Made by a program: the position numbers and the translations under genes. Positions 18,505 to 25,927 of a DNA stretch of 64,000 nt are shown one piece after another (position 1 is the stretch's first letter; the number at the start of each line of letters is the position of its first letter). The notes beneath the pieces are model-generated. The model saw only the letters and a list, made by a program, of their open reading frames with translations, made no database searches and was not told the DNA's origin. Source of the DNA: Deltaproteobacteria bacterium (GTDB lineage: Bacteria; Desulfobacterota; GWC2-55-46; JADFVP01); NCBI GenBank assembly GCA_029262515.1, contig JAJCZH010000007.1, positions 1 through 64,000 of the forward strand. Reading direction: 5' to 3'.

Positions 18505-19563
18505 ATGGAAAGACCAGGCGGCGGTGGAGGCACCGGGGGCGGCGGTAACGGAACAAGAAGGCCCCCGAACGTTATAAACTTTAAAAATCCAGCAGATATA
18601 ATTAACGACCTTAAGAAGAACGGAAAGTCTTTCGTGCTTCTTATTGTCGTTGTTGCGGTACTTCTGATTCTCTTCGGCTCCTTTTATACGGTCGGCCCGG
18701 AAGAGGTCGGTGTTGTAAAGAGATTCGGCAAGGTGGTAAGGACGGTTCAGCCGGGCCCCCACTTTAAGATTCCCCTTATAGAGACTGTCCTCCGGCCGAA
18801 GGTAACGAAGGTACACAGGGTCGAGGTCGGGTTCAAGACGATCGATCCGGGCCCACCGGCCCGTTACGCCGCTATCAAGAAAGAGGCGTTGATGCTTACC
18901 GGCGACGAGAATATCATTGAGGTCGAGTTTATTGTTCAGTATAAGATAAAAGACCCGGTGGCTTTTTTGTTCAATATAAGGAACCAGAAGAAAGCGATAA
19001 AAGATGCCAGCGAAGCCGCGATGCGCGAGGTTGTAGGAAAGACCTTGATAGACGCGGTGCTTACCGAGGGCAGGTTCGAGGTGCAGCAGGAGATGAAGCT
19101 GTTGCTGCAAAGTACTCTCGACCTGTACGACTCCGGTATAGCTATTGTGGCGGTGCAACTACAGGACGTGCTTCCGCCGAATCAGGTGGTAGATGCCTTT
19201 AAAGACGTGGCGAGCGCTCGAGAGGACAGGGAGCGCTCTGTGGAGCAGGCCGAGGGTTACAGGAACGACCTTATCCCTAAGGCGAAGGGGCAGGCCGAAC
19301 AGATGATAAACGAGGCCATGGGTTACAAAGAGGCGCGGATAAATCAGGCCAAGGGAGACACAAGCCGCTTTACCCAGGTTCTCAGTGAGTATGTAAAGGC
19401 GCGCAACGTAACGCGCAAGAGGATCTATGTCGAGACAATGCAGGAGGTTCTCGGAAGGATGGAGAAGACCATAATAGAGGGCGCACCGGCAAAGAATGTT
19501 CTGCCGTATCTGCCGCTCGGCGCTCCCAATAAGGCCGGATCCAAGTCGAAAGGGGAGAGATAA
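18505..19563 (+). CDS. hflK: HflK, membrane protease regulator (SPFH/band 7)
   Basis: 352 residues. It has a glycine-rich cytoplasmic N-terminus, one membrane span (VLLIVVVAVLLILFGSFYTV), the SPFH domain (GPEEVGVVKRFGKVV, PGPHFKIPLIE) and a long coiled coil ending in an AP-rich tail. With HflC it forms the large periplasm-facing cage around FtsH that limits its proteolysis. The ATG at 18505 follows AGGAGGAA; the open frame extends upstream but without a ribosome binding site. It overlaps hflC by one base (TAATG). Confidence 0.95.
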   Translation: MERPGGGGGTGGGGNGTRRPPNVINFKNPADIINDLKKNGKSFVLLIVVVAVLLILFGSFYTVGPEEVGVVKRFGKVVRTVQPGPHFKIPLIETVLRPKVTKVHRVEVGFKTIDPGPPARYAAIKKEALMLTGDENIIEVEFIVQYKIKDPVAFLFNIRNQKKAIKDASEAAMREVVGKTLIDAVLTEGRFEVQQEMKLLLQSTLDLYDSGIAIVAVQLQDVLPPNQVVDAFKDVASAREDRERSVEQAEGYRNDLIPKAKGQAEQMINEAMGYKEARINQAKGDTSRFTQVLSEYVKARNVTRKRIYVETMQEVLGRMEKTIIEGAPAKNVLPYLPLGAPNKAGSKSKGER

Positions 19564-20420
19564 TGAAAAAAGGCTCTTCACTACTCGGCATAATAGTCGT
19601 CGCTATAGTAATACTGGTCTCTCAGTCCTTCTTTAAGGTGGACCAGACCCAGAGCGCGCTCGTTATTCAGCTAGGTAAGGCGGTAAAGACGGTCGAGACT
19701 CCGGGGCTCAACTTCAAGAAGCCGTTCGTGCAGAAGGTCGTCTACTTCGACAAGAGGCTCCTGATCTACGATGCCACGCCTTCGGTTATTATCACCAAGG
19801 ACAAGAAGAACCTTGTGGTCGATAACTACGCAAGGTGGAGAATAACCGACCCGTTAAAGTACTTCCAGACCATGCGCAACGAGACAGGCGCCCAGGCGCG
19901 GCTCGACGACATAATCTTCTCGAACGTCAGAGAGGAGCTCGGTCGAAGAAACCTTATACAGATAGTCGCCGAGGCGCGTGCCGAACTTATGGAGAAGGTG
20001 ACCGAGAAGACCAATATCAAAGCGAAGGAGTACGGCATTGAGGTCCTCGACGTCAGGATAAAGAGAGCTGATCTGCCTCTTGAGAACGAGCGGGCGGTCT
20101 TCGAGAGAATGAGGGCCGAGCGCCAGAGAGAGGCCAAGAAGTACAGGAGTGAGGGAGAAGAGAGGGCGCTAGGTATCAGGGCGCAGGCCGATAAGGACAA
20201 GACCATAATTCTCTCCGAGGCGAAGAGGAAATCCCAGGTTGTAAAGGGTGAGGCCGATGCGGTTGCCACGCGCCTCTATGCTTCGGCCTACAACAAAGAC
20301 CCGGAATTCTTCTACTTCTTAAAGACCATGGAGGCGTACAAGGAGTCGATAGATAAAGATGATACGCTCATCGTATCGCCGGATGCGGAGTTCTTCCGGT
20401 ATATGAAGAGGTCTAAGTAA
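19563..20420 (+). CDS. hflC: HflC, membrane protease regulator (SPFH/band 7)
   Basis: 285 residues with an N-terminal membrane anchor (SLLGIIVVAIVILVSQSFF), SPFH domain (DQTQSALVIQLGKAVKTVE, LNFKKPFVQKVVYFDKRLL) and a charged coiled coil rich in E and R (RMRAERQREAKKYRSEGEE). It is the obligate partner of HflK and shares a TAATG overlap, so it is translationally coupled. Length matches the family (about 290-330). Confidence 0.95.
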   Translation: MKKGSSLLGIIVVAIVILVSQSFFKVDQTQSALVIQLGKAVKTVETPGLNFKKPFVQKVVYFDKRLLIYDATPSVIITKDKKNLVVDNYARWRITDPLKYFQTMRNETGAQARLDDIIFSNVREELGRRNLIQIVAEARAELMEKVTEKTNIKAKEYGIEVLDVRIKRADLPLENERAVFERMRAERQREAKKYRSEGEERALGIRAQADKDKTIILSEAKRKSQVVKGEADAVATRLYASAYNKDPEFFYFLKTMEAYKESIDKDDTLIVSPDAEFFRYMKRSK

Positions 20421-20468
20421 ACTGGAATACGCGGAATAAGGTCTCGGTTCTAACCGGTATGAAATACA

Positions 20469-20505
20469 AGACCCGCCTCAGGCAACCTGTGGCGGGTCTG
20501 CTTTT
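20469..20505 (+). terminator. Terminator after hflC
   Basis: A perfect 9-bp stem (AGACCCGCC 20469-20477 with GGCGGGTCT 20491-20499), an inner CAGG/CCTG stem and a short T-rich tail (GCTTTTG). It separates hflKC from the convergent cytochrome gene. Confidence 0.75.
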
Positions 20506-20533
20506 GTCGTAATTATTGTGCTCTTGCATCCAC

Positions 20534-20839
20534 CTACATGCCCCGTTCCCTCGCATGCTTTTGAAGGTAGCCGAGTATTACCTCGGCCTCTTCATTCGTT
20601 AACGGCTCACGCACCCCTGTTGCCTTAACCTTCTTCTCCATCCTCTTGATTATATAACCCCATGTCTTTTTGTCGAGCAGCTTCGGGCTATAGACAGGGT
20701 GGCAGAGGTTGCACTTCTGCTCATAGAGTTTGAATGCTATGCTCTCGGGTTCGGGAATCGGCATTGAGCAGCCTGCGACGGCCAGCCCAACGGCAGCTAT
20801 TAACGGCGCGGTTAGAAATTTCTTAAAGCTAAATTCCAT
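20534..20839 (-). CDS. Monohaem c-type cytochrome lipoprotein
   Basis: 101 residues from the ATG at 20839, which follows AGGGG. It has a lipoprotein signal (AVGLAVAGC, lipobox LAVAGC with Cys about residue 24) and one haem-binding motif CNLCH, then a helical C-terminus with LTNEEAEVILGYLQKHARE, typical of small cytochrome c domains; a possible axial Met lies downstream (KRMEKK). It would be anchored to a membrane on the periplasmic side. A TTG codon at 20854 overlaps the stop codon of the psiE gene, so both are on one transcript. Electron partners are not shown by the neighbours. Confidence 0.8.
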   Translation of the reverse strand: MEFSFKKFLTAPLIAAVGLAVAGCSMPIPEPESIAFKLYEQKCNLCHPVYSPKLLDKKTWGYIIKRMEKKVKATGVREPLTNEEAEVILGYLQKHARERGM

Positions 20840-20850
20840 GGCTGCCCCTG

Positions 20851-21318
20851 TCAAAGAGTAGTCTTATCTCCGTTTTTTCTGTTGGACTTGCTGTAGATAA
20901 GATGGGAAGTAATTAGTATGAGCACGAGTATGCCGTGAACTATAAGCTGCGCAACGCCCTCTTTCCATTCCACCTCACCCATCGAAAGGCTCATCTGAGT
21001 AAGCAGTATTCCGCGTATGCTGGCGATAATACCTATGTAGAGAAACGGGTTGAGCGAGAAGCTGTGGCGGACTATCTGGCGCATCACCTGCCGGAAGAGC
21101 TCCATTATTATCAGTACGAACATCATATCCGAGATGATATGCGGTATCGTATGGGCCGAGAAGTAGAAGACGTCGGTAGCCCCTTCGATAAGCAGCATAA
21201 TCGCAACTGCGATAATGCCTATCGCAACGGCGATCAGAATAAGATCGTCGATAATTACAAAACCCGAGTTTACATATCGCATTAATCCGGTACGTTTCAT
21301 CTTTTCGTTCTCTGCCAT
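20851..21318 (-). CDS. PsiE-family membrane protein
   Basis: 155 residues, four hydrophobic spans: VIIDDLILIAVAIGIIAVAI, ISDMMFVLIIMELFRQ, FLYIGIIASIRGILL and LIVHGILVLILITSHLIY. It matches the PsiE (phosphate-starvation-inducible) family; the function of that family is unknown. AAGGAG precedes the ATG by eight bases. It overlaps or abuts the cytochrome gene downstream, an unusual partnership. Confidence 0.8.
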   Translation of the reverse strand: MAENEKMKRTGLMRYVNSGFVIIDDLILIAVAIGIIAVAIMLLIEGATDVFYFSAHTIPHIISDMMFVLIIMELFRQVMRQIVRHSFSLNPFLYIGIIASIRGILLTQMSLSMGEVEWKEGVAQLIVHGILVLILITSHLIYSKSNRKNGDKTTL

Positions 21319-21402
21319 CGGAGCACTCCTTTCCGGTGGAATAGAGTCAATTATGACTCTATTGTAAATGGTGTATCTCTATTCTATCTGTGTGAAGTTA
21401 AA

Positions 21403-21441
21403 AAGTAAAGGAGGGAGGCTAGCGCCGTCCCTCCTTTACTT
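21403..21441 (-). terminator. Terminator of the tiny membrane protein unit
   Basis: A perfect 14-bp stem (21403-21416 with 21428-21441, containing AAAGGAGGGA/TCCCTCCTTT) and an 11-base loop. On the minus strand it is followed by UUUUUAAC. It separates the two tiny genes from psiE. Confidence 0.8.
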
Positions 21442-21474
21442 ATACTCTCTTTCTATAATTTTGCATCTCTATCA

Positions 21475-21561
21475 TCAAGTAAGGGCTATTGCGCCTACTA
21501 TGGTTACTATCAGTACGGTTACCGCTATAATGTCCGCTGCGAATGAACTTTTTGTCTTCAT
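21475..21561 (-). CDS. Tiny single-span membrane protein A (28 residues)
   Basis: A 28-codon ORF with ATG at 21559-21561 and a good GGAGGT four bases before it. The product has a short basic head (MKTKSSF) and one hydrophobic helix, AADIIAVTVLIVTIVGAIAL, ending LT. It is clearly homologous to the ORF 59 bp upstream: DIIA.T.L.VT..GA is shared, about 12 of 20 residues. The single Asp at the start of the helix is conserved. I do not recognise the family. Single-span regulators of membrane complexes and type I toxins are both of this size; neither can be chosen from the sequence. Confidence 0.7.
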   Translation of the reverse strand: MKTKSSFAADIIAVTVLIVTIVGAIALT

Positions 21562-21620
21562 CTTTACCTCCACTGGCTGTACTGTCCTTTTACTAATAAA
21601 TTGATTGACTGAAAAACTTA

Positions 21621-21722
21621 CTATAATACAAGCACCAGAGCGCCTATAACGGTTACCGCCAAGAAGGTCAGTGCTATTATATCTACAGCAAGATCGTAAA
21701 TACCGAAAGACAGAATCTTCAT
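21621..21722 (-). CDS. Tiny single-span membrane protein B (33 residues)
   Basis: A 33-codon ORF with ATG at 21720-21722 behind GGGGGGAGGT. The product has a head MKILSFGIYDL and one hydrophobic helix VDIIALTFLAVTVIGALVLVL. It is the first gene of the unit and the paralogue of the 28-residue ORF downstream. Both keep the Asp-Ile-Ile-Ala start, Thr at the same two helix positions and Gly-Ala near the end, which argues for selection at the protein level. A -10/-35 pair lies 43-71 bp upstream and a hairpin holds the ribosome binding site. The function is unknown. Confidence 0.72.
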   Translation of the reverse strand: MKILSFGIYDLAVDIIALTFLAVTVIGALVLVL

Positions 21723-21753
21723 AGCATTACCTCCCCCCAAGAAAAAATGCTAT
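21721..21753 (-). promoter_or_regulatory. Hairpin presenting/masking the ribosome binding site of ORF B
   Basis: In the mRNA, AUAGCAUU (21746-21753) can pair perfectly with AAUGCUAU (21721-21728). The 17-base loop contains GGGGGGAGGU, and the 3' arm includes the first two bases of the start codon. Such an arrangement could control initiation (inference). Confidence 0.5.
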
Positions 21754-21764
21754 ATATCAAAAAA

Positions 21765-21793
21765 ATATTAGAGCAAACGCTATTAGTACTCAA
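21765..21793 (-). promoter_or_regulatory. Sigma-70-type promoter of the tiny ORF unit
   Basis: Leftward TTGAGT (21788-21793), a 17-base spacer and TAATAT (21765-21770), giving a leader of about 35 nt that begins just before the ribosome-binding-site hairpin. Confidence 0.6.
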
Positions 21794-21925
21794 AACAATA
21801 ACAGGCTTAACCGACCCTCTTATTCTCTCTATTATACTTATTAGAGATTAAAGGCCGGTTAATAGGGTAACACTTTTTCTTGGGTGGTCTGTCGGTAGGT
21901 ATGGTTTGTATTGAGAGCGAGAAGG

Positions 21926-22699
21926 TTACTTGCCGCAGCACTTCTTGTACTTTTTATTGCTTCCGCATCTGCACGGATCGTTTCGGCCTATCTTGGCGCC
22001 GGGCTCTTCGGTTGCTCCCTTGCTGAGTGAGGGGTGGAGCCTGACGAACTCCGTAACTTCGGCCATAATCTTGTCGGCGGCCTCTTCAGCGCTCCCGACC
22101 CCGTTTGCAAGGTGCTTCGCGCTCACTTCACGTTCTTTCTTTATCGCTTCAGTTATAATAGACTCGTTGTCGGTATTAGCTTCGGTGCCGGCTTCATAGA
22201 TTATCCGGCAGTAACCCTTCTCTCCTGGCCCGACTCCCGGTACGCCTAGAAAACCGCACTGGTCCGGGCGAATGTCTCTACCTGTTTCGGGGGTTAGCGA
22301 CGGATGTATTTCGCACTCCTTGTTTTCTCCGAGGTAGCGGCACCTGAAGGCGAACATGGCGAGCACTGAGAGCACAAGCGCGCCCTTCTCCTCTTTTATA
22401 CTCTGGACCGATACTCTGTACCGTTCAGGAGAGGCGAAGAGGGATCTGGGACGGGCCTCTTTAGTGACGTAGGCGCGTCTTATACGCCCTTCACGCTCTT
22501 TGATGGAGTTGAGCAGAACCTTGCGCCAAGCCGGCAGGTTTGCCACTCCGTCCGGTTTAACGAGCGGGTAGGAGATAATGCCCCACCATGGGTCGCAGCA
22601 GGCTCCGCCGCACGCCTCCGTGCAGATGCGCGAATAGTGCGCTTCACTTTCTCTGTTTGCTTTCATTCCCGATCTCTTGTCTTTATGTTTTCGTGGCAC
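21926..22699 (-). CDS. YkgJ-like Cys-cluster protein with C-terminal SEC-C motif
   Basis: 257 residues. The N-terminal region has a cysteine cluster (CTEACGGACCDP) and further cysteines at CRYLGENKEC and DQCGF, a layout like YkgJ/Fli B-type CxxxCxxCC proteins that bind zinc or iron. The last 20 residues are a textbook SEC-C zinc motif (GRNDPCRCGSNKKYKKCCG), as found at the SecA C-terminus. The partner and role are unknown. The shorter starts at MKANRES (22666) or the ATG at 22699 are both possible. It is monocistronic. Confidence 0.75.
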   Translation of the reverse strand: MPRKHKDKRSGMKANRESEAHYSRICTEACGGACCDPWWGIISYPLVKPDGVANLPAWRKVLLNSIKEREGRIRRAYVTKEARPRSLFASPERYRVSVQSIKEEKGALVLSVLAMFAFRCRYLGENKECEIHPSLTPETGRDIRPDQCGFLGVPGVGPGEKGYCRIIYEAGTEANTDNESIITEAIKKEREVSAKHLANGVGSAEEAADKIMAEVTEFVRLHPSLSKGATEEPGAKIGRNDPCRCGSNKKYKKCCGK

Positions 22700-22841
22700 G
22701 TAATTTTATAGTATAACCCGTAGCGCGCAGTCGAGTCCAACCCTTTTACTGCCATAAATACGGATGCGCAGCAGCGTGTGGGCCTGGCGAGGTTGTACGT
22801 CTGTATAGAATACGTTTTTTGATTGGCGGTTAGAAGAAGGG

Positions 22842-23186
22842 TCAGGCGAGAATATCTAGTATGGTTTGGTGCATCTCTTCTGCGGTCTTGAAGGCTGCTA
22901 CATTGACATCCATGAGGTTGCGCGCCATCATTTGGTTTACCATCTCATGTGCTATGTTAACGTTGGAGCTTTCGGCGATTGATCCGTTTTCGGCAAGGTA
23001 GTATGCCCCGGTATTATTATCGGTCTCGACATTGGTGCTGACGCCGCCGTTCTCATTCTCCGAGAAGGTGACCTTTTTGGCTTTGAATCCATCTGTGTTG
23101 AGGTTGGCCGTGTTGTTGGCCGAGACATCGTTCATTTTGAAGGCGGCATTCATACCGGATATGGAAGAACCGACTGGTGAAATCAT
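22842..23186 (-). CDS. Orphan flagellar basal-body rod-like protein (FlgC/FlgG type)
   Basis: 114 residues. The N-terminus (SPVGSSISGMNAAFKMNDVSANNTAN then LNTDGF) matches the rod/hook N-terminal motif with the conserved ANxxTxGF-like box, and the C-terminus (SNVNIAHEMVNQMMARNLMDVN, FKTAEEMHQTILDIL) matches the flagellar basal-body rod C-terminal domain. The middle domain is very short, so it is smaller than FlgC (about 135). A strong AGGAGGAG and a sigma-28-like promoter lie directly upstream. No other flagellar gene is next to it, so it may be a rod paralogue outside the main cluster. Confidence 0.8.
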   Translation of the reverse strand: MISPVGSSISGMNAAFKMNDVSANNTANLNTDGFKAKKVTFSENENGGVSTNVETDNNTGAYYLAENGSIAESSNVNIAHEMVNQMMARNLMDVNVAAFKTAEEMHQTILDILA

Positions 23187-23208
23187 CTACGCACTCCTCC
23201 TTCTAATC

Positions 23209-23235
23209 TTATCGCTTTAGGGCGGGGAAACTTTA
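23209..23235 (-). promoter_or_regulatory. Sigma-28 (FliA)-type promoter
   Basis: Leftward TAAAGTTT (23228-23235), exactly 11 bases, then AGCGATAA (23209-23216). This agrees with TAAAGTTT-N11-GCCGATAA at 14 of 16 bases. It sits 22 bp before the flagellar rod-like start codon, so sigma-28 control of that gene is likely. Confidence 0.75.
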
Positions 23236-23379
23236 GCTTTTTTTCGTCTTTTTTATAAAAAAATTTATTTTCCGTGAGTTTGCTTTAATGAATACGTTAA
23301 CTAGTTGTATTTATTGTATTTTTCTTGATGGACGAAGTGAGCGTGCTTTTGATGTGGCAGGTCTATAAAATGAGGATTT

Positions 23380-24012
23380 TTAACCGATAGCCTCAAGTTC
23401 GTCTTTTGTAACTGCTCCGGGGCGCAGAATCAGAGCTCTGTTGCCTGTAAGGTCGAGCAGTGTTGATGGTGGTCCGCCGGGCAGGGTGCCGCCGTCTATC
23501 AAGACGTCTATAGTGCCGCCAAAGAAGTCGATAACCTCTTTGGCTGTTATAGGCGGCTTTTCACCTGACGGGTTGGCGCTTGTGGCCGTTACCGGGGTTG
23601 AAAGCTCTGCCGCAAAGCGGCCGGCAACCGGGGAGCTGGATACCCGTACGCCGACCGTACCGGTACCTGCTGTAATGTTGGGTGGGATGCTCTCGACGGC
23701 CTTTACGACTATAGTAAGCGGGCCCGGCCAGAAGCGTCGTGTCAGTTTTATAGCTGCCACCGGAAGCTCATGCGTAACGGTTCTAAGAACGCAGGTGTCT
23801 TTAATGATTAACGAGATCGGTTTACCGGCGGGCCGGCCCTTGAGTTCAAAGAGCCTTTCTACGGCCTCGGTGTTGAAGGGGTCTACGCCGAGTGCGTAGT
23901 ATGTTTCTGTAGGGTATGCAACTATTCCGCCACGTCTGATAGCCTCTACGGCAGGGGCGAGTGCGGAGTTTTTTTCGAGTATAAGAGGTCTGTTCTCTTT
24001 CTGCTTTATCAC
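23380..24012 (-). CDS. tsaC: L-threonylcarbamoyladenylate synthase (Sua5/YciO/YrdC)
   Basis: 210 residues. It has the YrdC fold: GGIVAYPTETYYALGVD, the KxR(x)2 signature FELKGRPAGKPISLI, TRRFWPGPLTIVVK and the SANPSGEKP loop. It makes threonylcarbamoyl-AMP from Thr, bicarbonate and ATP for the t6A base of ANN-decoding tRNAs. There is no Sua5 C-terminal domain, so this is the short TsaC type. It is the last gene of the leftward purH-purD-purE-tsaC series, 29 bp after purE. Confidence 0.93.
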   Translation of the reverse strand: MIKQKENRPLILEKNSALAPAVEAIRRGGIVAYPTETYYALGVDPFNTEAVERLFELKGRPAGKPISLIIKDTCVLRTVTHELPVAAIKLTRRFWPGPLTIVVKAVESIPPNITAGTGTVGVRVSSSPVAGRFAAELSTPVTATSANPSGEKPPITAKEVIDFFGGTIDVLIDGGTLPGGPPSTLLDLTGNRALILRPGAVTKDELEAIG

Positions 24013-24041
24013 CGGCGTTAACGATTTCCTGATTATTTAGA

Positions 24042-24560
24042 TTAGATATTTTTCATTTTTATGGATGCTTCAACCCTGCTCGCCTTCTCTTCCACCTTGA
24101 GAGCCATTTTTTTACGCATGTTCTTGAGTTTGGTGCGAAGGCTCTTGTCGGAGGTGGCGAGTATCTGGGCCGCAAATATCCCGGCGTTGCGAGCACCAGC
24201 TTTGCCTATAGCCATTGAGGCGACCGGAACTCCGCCAGGCATCTGTACCGTCGCTAAAAGGGCGTCCATTCCTTTTAGCGGGCTAGAGTCTATAGGTACT
24301 CCTATAACAGGCAGCGTACTCTCTGCGGCGATAAAGCCGGCCAGGTGCGCCGCGCTTCCGGCTCCTGCGATTATTACCCGTATGCCGCGCTTTTCTGCGG
24401 TTTTTGCATATTCGGAGGTGCGTGCCGGAGTACGGTGCGCCGAGCTTACGGTTATTTCAAAAGGAACACCGAGCTCTTTGAGCACGTCGGCGGTTTCGTC
24501 CATTACGCCTAAATCCGAGTCGCTGCCCATAAGGATGCCTACAAGTGGTTTTTGTGCCAT
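24042..24560 (-). CDS. purE: N5-carboxyaminoimidazole ribonucleotide mutase
   Basis: 172 residues from the ATG at 24560 (MAQKPLVGILMGSDSD). Class I PurE motifs are all present: GSDSDL, SSAHRTPARTSEYA, AGAGSAAHLAG and SMAIGKAGARNAG. It converts N5-CAIR to CAIR in purine synthesis. The open frame reaches into purD but GGAAAGGACATGAC just before 24560 gives the expected start. purK is not in the window. Confidence 0.94.
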   Translation of the reverse strand: MAQKPLVGILMGSDSDLGVMDETADVLKELGVPFEITVSSAHRTPARTSEYAKTAEKRGIRVIIAGAGSAAHLAGFIAAESTLPVIGVPIDSSPLKGMDALLATVQMPGGVPVASMAIGKAGARNAGIFAAQILATSDKSLRTKLKNMRKKMALKVEEKASRVEASIKMKNI

Positions 24561-24610
24561 GTCATGTCCTTTCCAGTTCAAAATAGAGTAGCTCTCGGTT
24601 TTGCGGAGCC

Positions 24611-25885
24611 TTATACCGTCTTTAAAGCCTTTGCGCCGATATCGGTTCGGTAGTAGACTCCGTCCCACTCTACGCTCTCTACTGCGCTGTATGCCTTTGT
24701 GATCGCCTCTGCGGTAGAGGTCCCAAGAGCCGTTATGCCGAGGACTCGTCCGCCGTTAGTTACTATTGCGCCGTCTACCTCTTTGGTTCCTGCGTGAAAG
24801 GCCATGACGTCCGGTATGCCGGAGAGCTTTTCAAGGCCTGAGATCTCGAAACCCTTTTCGTACTTCTCCGGATACCCTCTGGCTGAGAGCACAACGCAGA
24901 CTGCCGAGGAGTTACTCCAAGACAGGCTTACCTCATCGAGTTCTTCTTCCGTGGCGGCTAAAAGGAGTTCAAAGAGGTCGTTTTCGAGGCGCATGAGCAC
25001 CGGTTGGGTCTCCGGGTCGCCGAAGCGGCAGTTGTACTCCAGTACCTTAACCTCCCCGTCTTTGACCATTAACCCGGCGTAGAGAACGCCGGTGTAGATG
25101 CGGCCTTCATCCTCCATGGCCTGTACGGTAGGCTCCAGGATATTTTCGAGTATATCCGCCTCCATGGCAGGAGTGAGTAACGGGGCCGGGGAATAAGCGC
25201 CCATGCCTCCGGTATTCGGTCCCTTGTCGTTGTCGAAGATAGCCTTGTGGTCCTGGGCCGGGGCGAGTGGTATTATGGTGGTCCCGTCGGTTATGGCGAG
25301 TATTGAGACCTCTTCGCCTTCGAGGAACTCCTCTACTATTATAGTCTCTCCGGCCTCTCCGAAGGCGCGCTCTTCCATAAGCAGCTCAATCGCCGCGTCG
25401 GCTTCTAAAGACGTATGGCAGATGATTACACCTTTGCCTGCGGCAAGCCCGTCTGCCTTGATAACAAGAGGCAGCCCCTCGGCCCTGATATACTCTTTTG
25501 CGGCCTCGGCGCTGGTGAACTTCTCGTACCTTGCGCTTGGTATGTTGTACTTCTTCATCAGGTCTTTGCAGAAGGCCTTTGAGCCCTCTATCACCGCTGC
25601 TGCACGGTCGGGCCCGAAAACTCTCAGGCCTTCTTTGCGGAACTCGTCCACTATGCCGAGCGTGAGCGGAAGCTCGGGGCCGACCACGGTCAGATCTATA
25701 CCGTTAGCGCGCGCGAACTCTACGAGCGCAGGAATGTCGTCGGCGGCAATGTCGACGTTTGTGCCTATGGCGGCGGTTCCCGCATTACCGGGAGCGATGT
25801 ATATTTTATTTACCCTGCCGCTCTTGGAGAGCTTCCAGGCGAGTGCGTGCTCTCTGCCGCCCGCCCCGATAACCAGTACCTTCAT
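24611..25885 (-). CDS. purD: Phosphoribosylamine-glycine ligase (GAR synthetase)
   Basis: 424 residues with the ATP-grasp fold. MKVLVIGAGGREHALAWKLS at the N-terminus, PGNAGTA, KADGLAAGKGV (ATP binding), EEFLEGEEVS, GGMGAYSPAP and EYNCRFGDPETQ are all family landmarks. It joins glycine to phosphoribosylamine in the second step of purine synthesis. It lies 42 bp after purH and 50 bp before purE. Confidence 0.97.
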   Translation of the reverse strand: MKVLVIGAGGREHALAWKLSKSGRVNKIYIAPGNAGTAAIGTNVDIAADDIPALVEFARANGIDLTVVGPELPLTLGIVDEFRKEGLRVFGPDRAAAVIEGSKAFCKDLMKKYNIPSARYEKFTSAEAAKEYIRAEGLPLVIKADGLAAGKGVIICHTSLEADAAIELLMEERAFGEAGETIIVEEFLEGEEVSILAITDGTTIIPLAPAQDHKAIFDNDKGPNTGGMGAYSPAPLLTPAMEADILENILEPTVQAMEDEGRIYTGVLYAGLMVKDGEVKVLEYNCRFGDPETQPVLMRLENDLFELLLAATEEELDEVSLSWSNSSAVCVVLSARGYPEKYEKGFEISGLEKLSGIPDVMAFHAGTKEVDGAIVTNGGRVLGITALGTSTAEAITKAYSAVESVEWDGVYYRTDIGAKALKTV

Positions 25886-25927
25886 TAAAAATGTCCTCTA
25901 ATAACAAAAATAGTATGGGTGAAAAAA

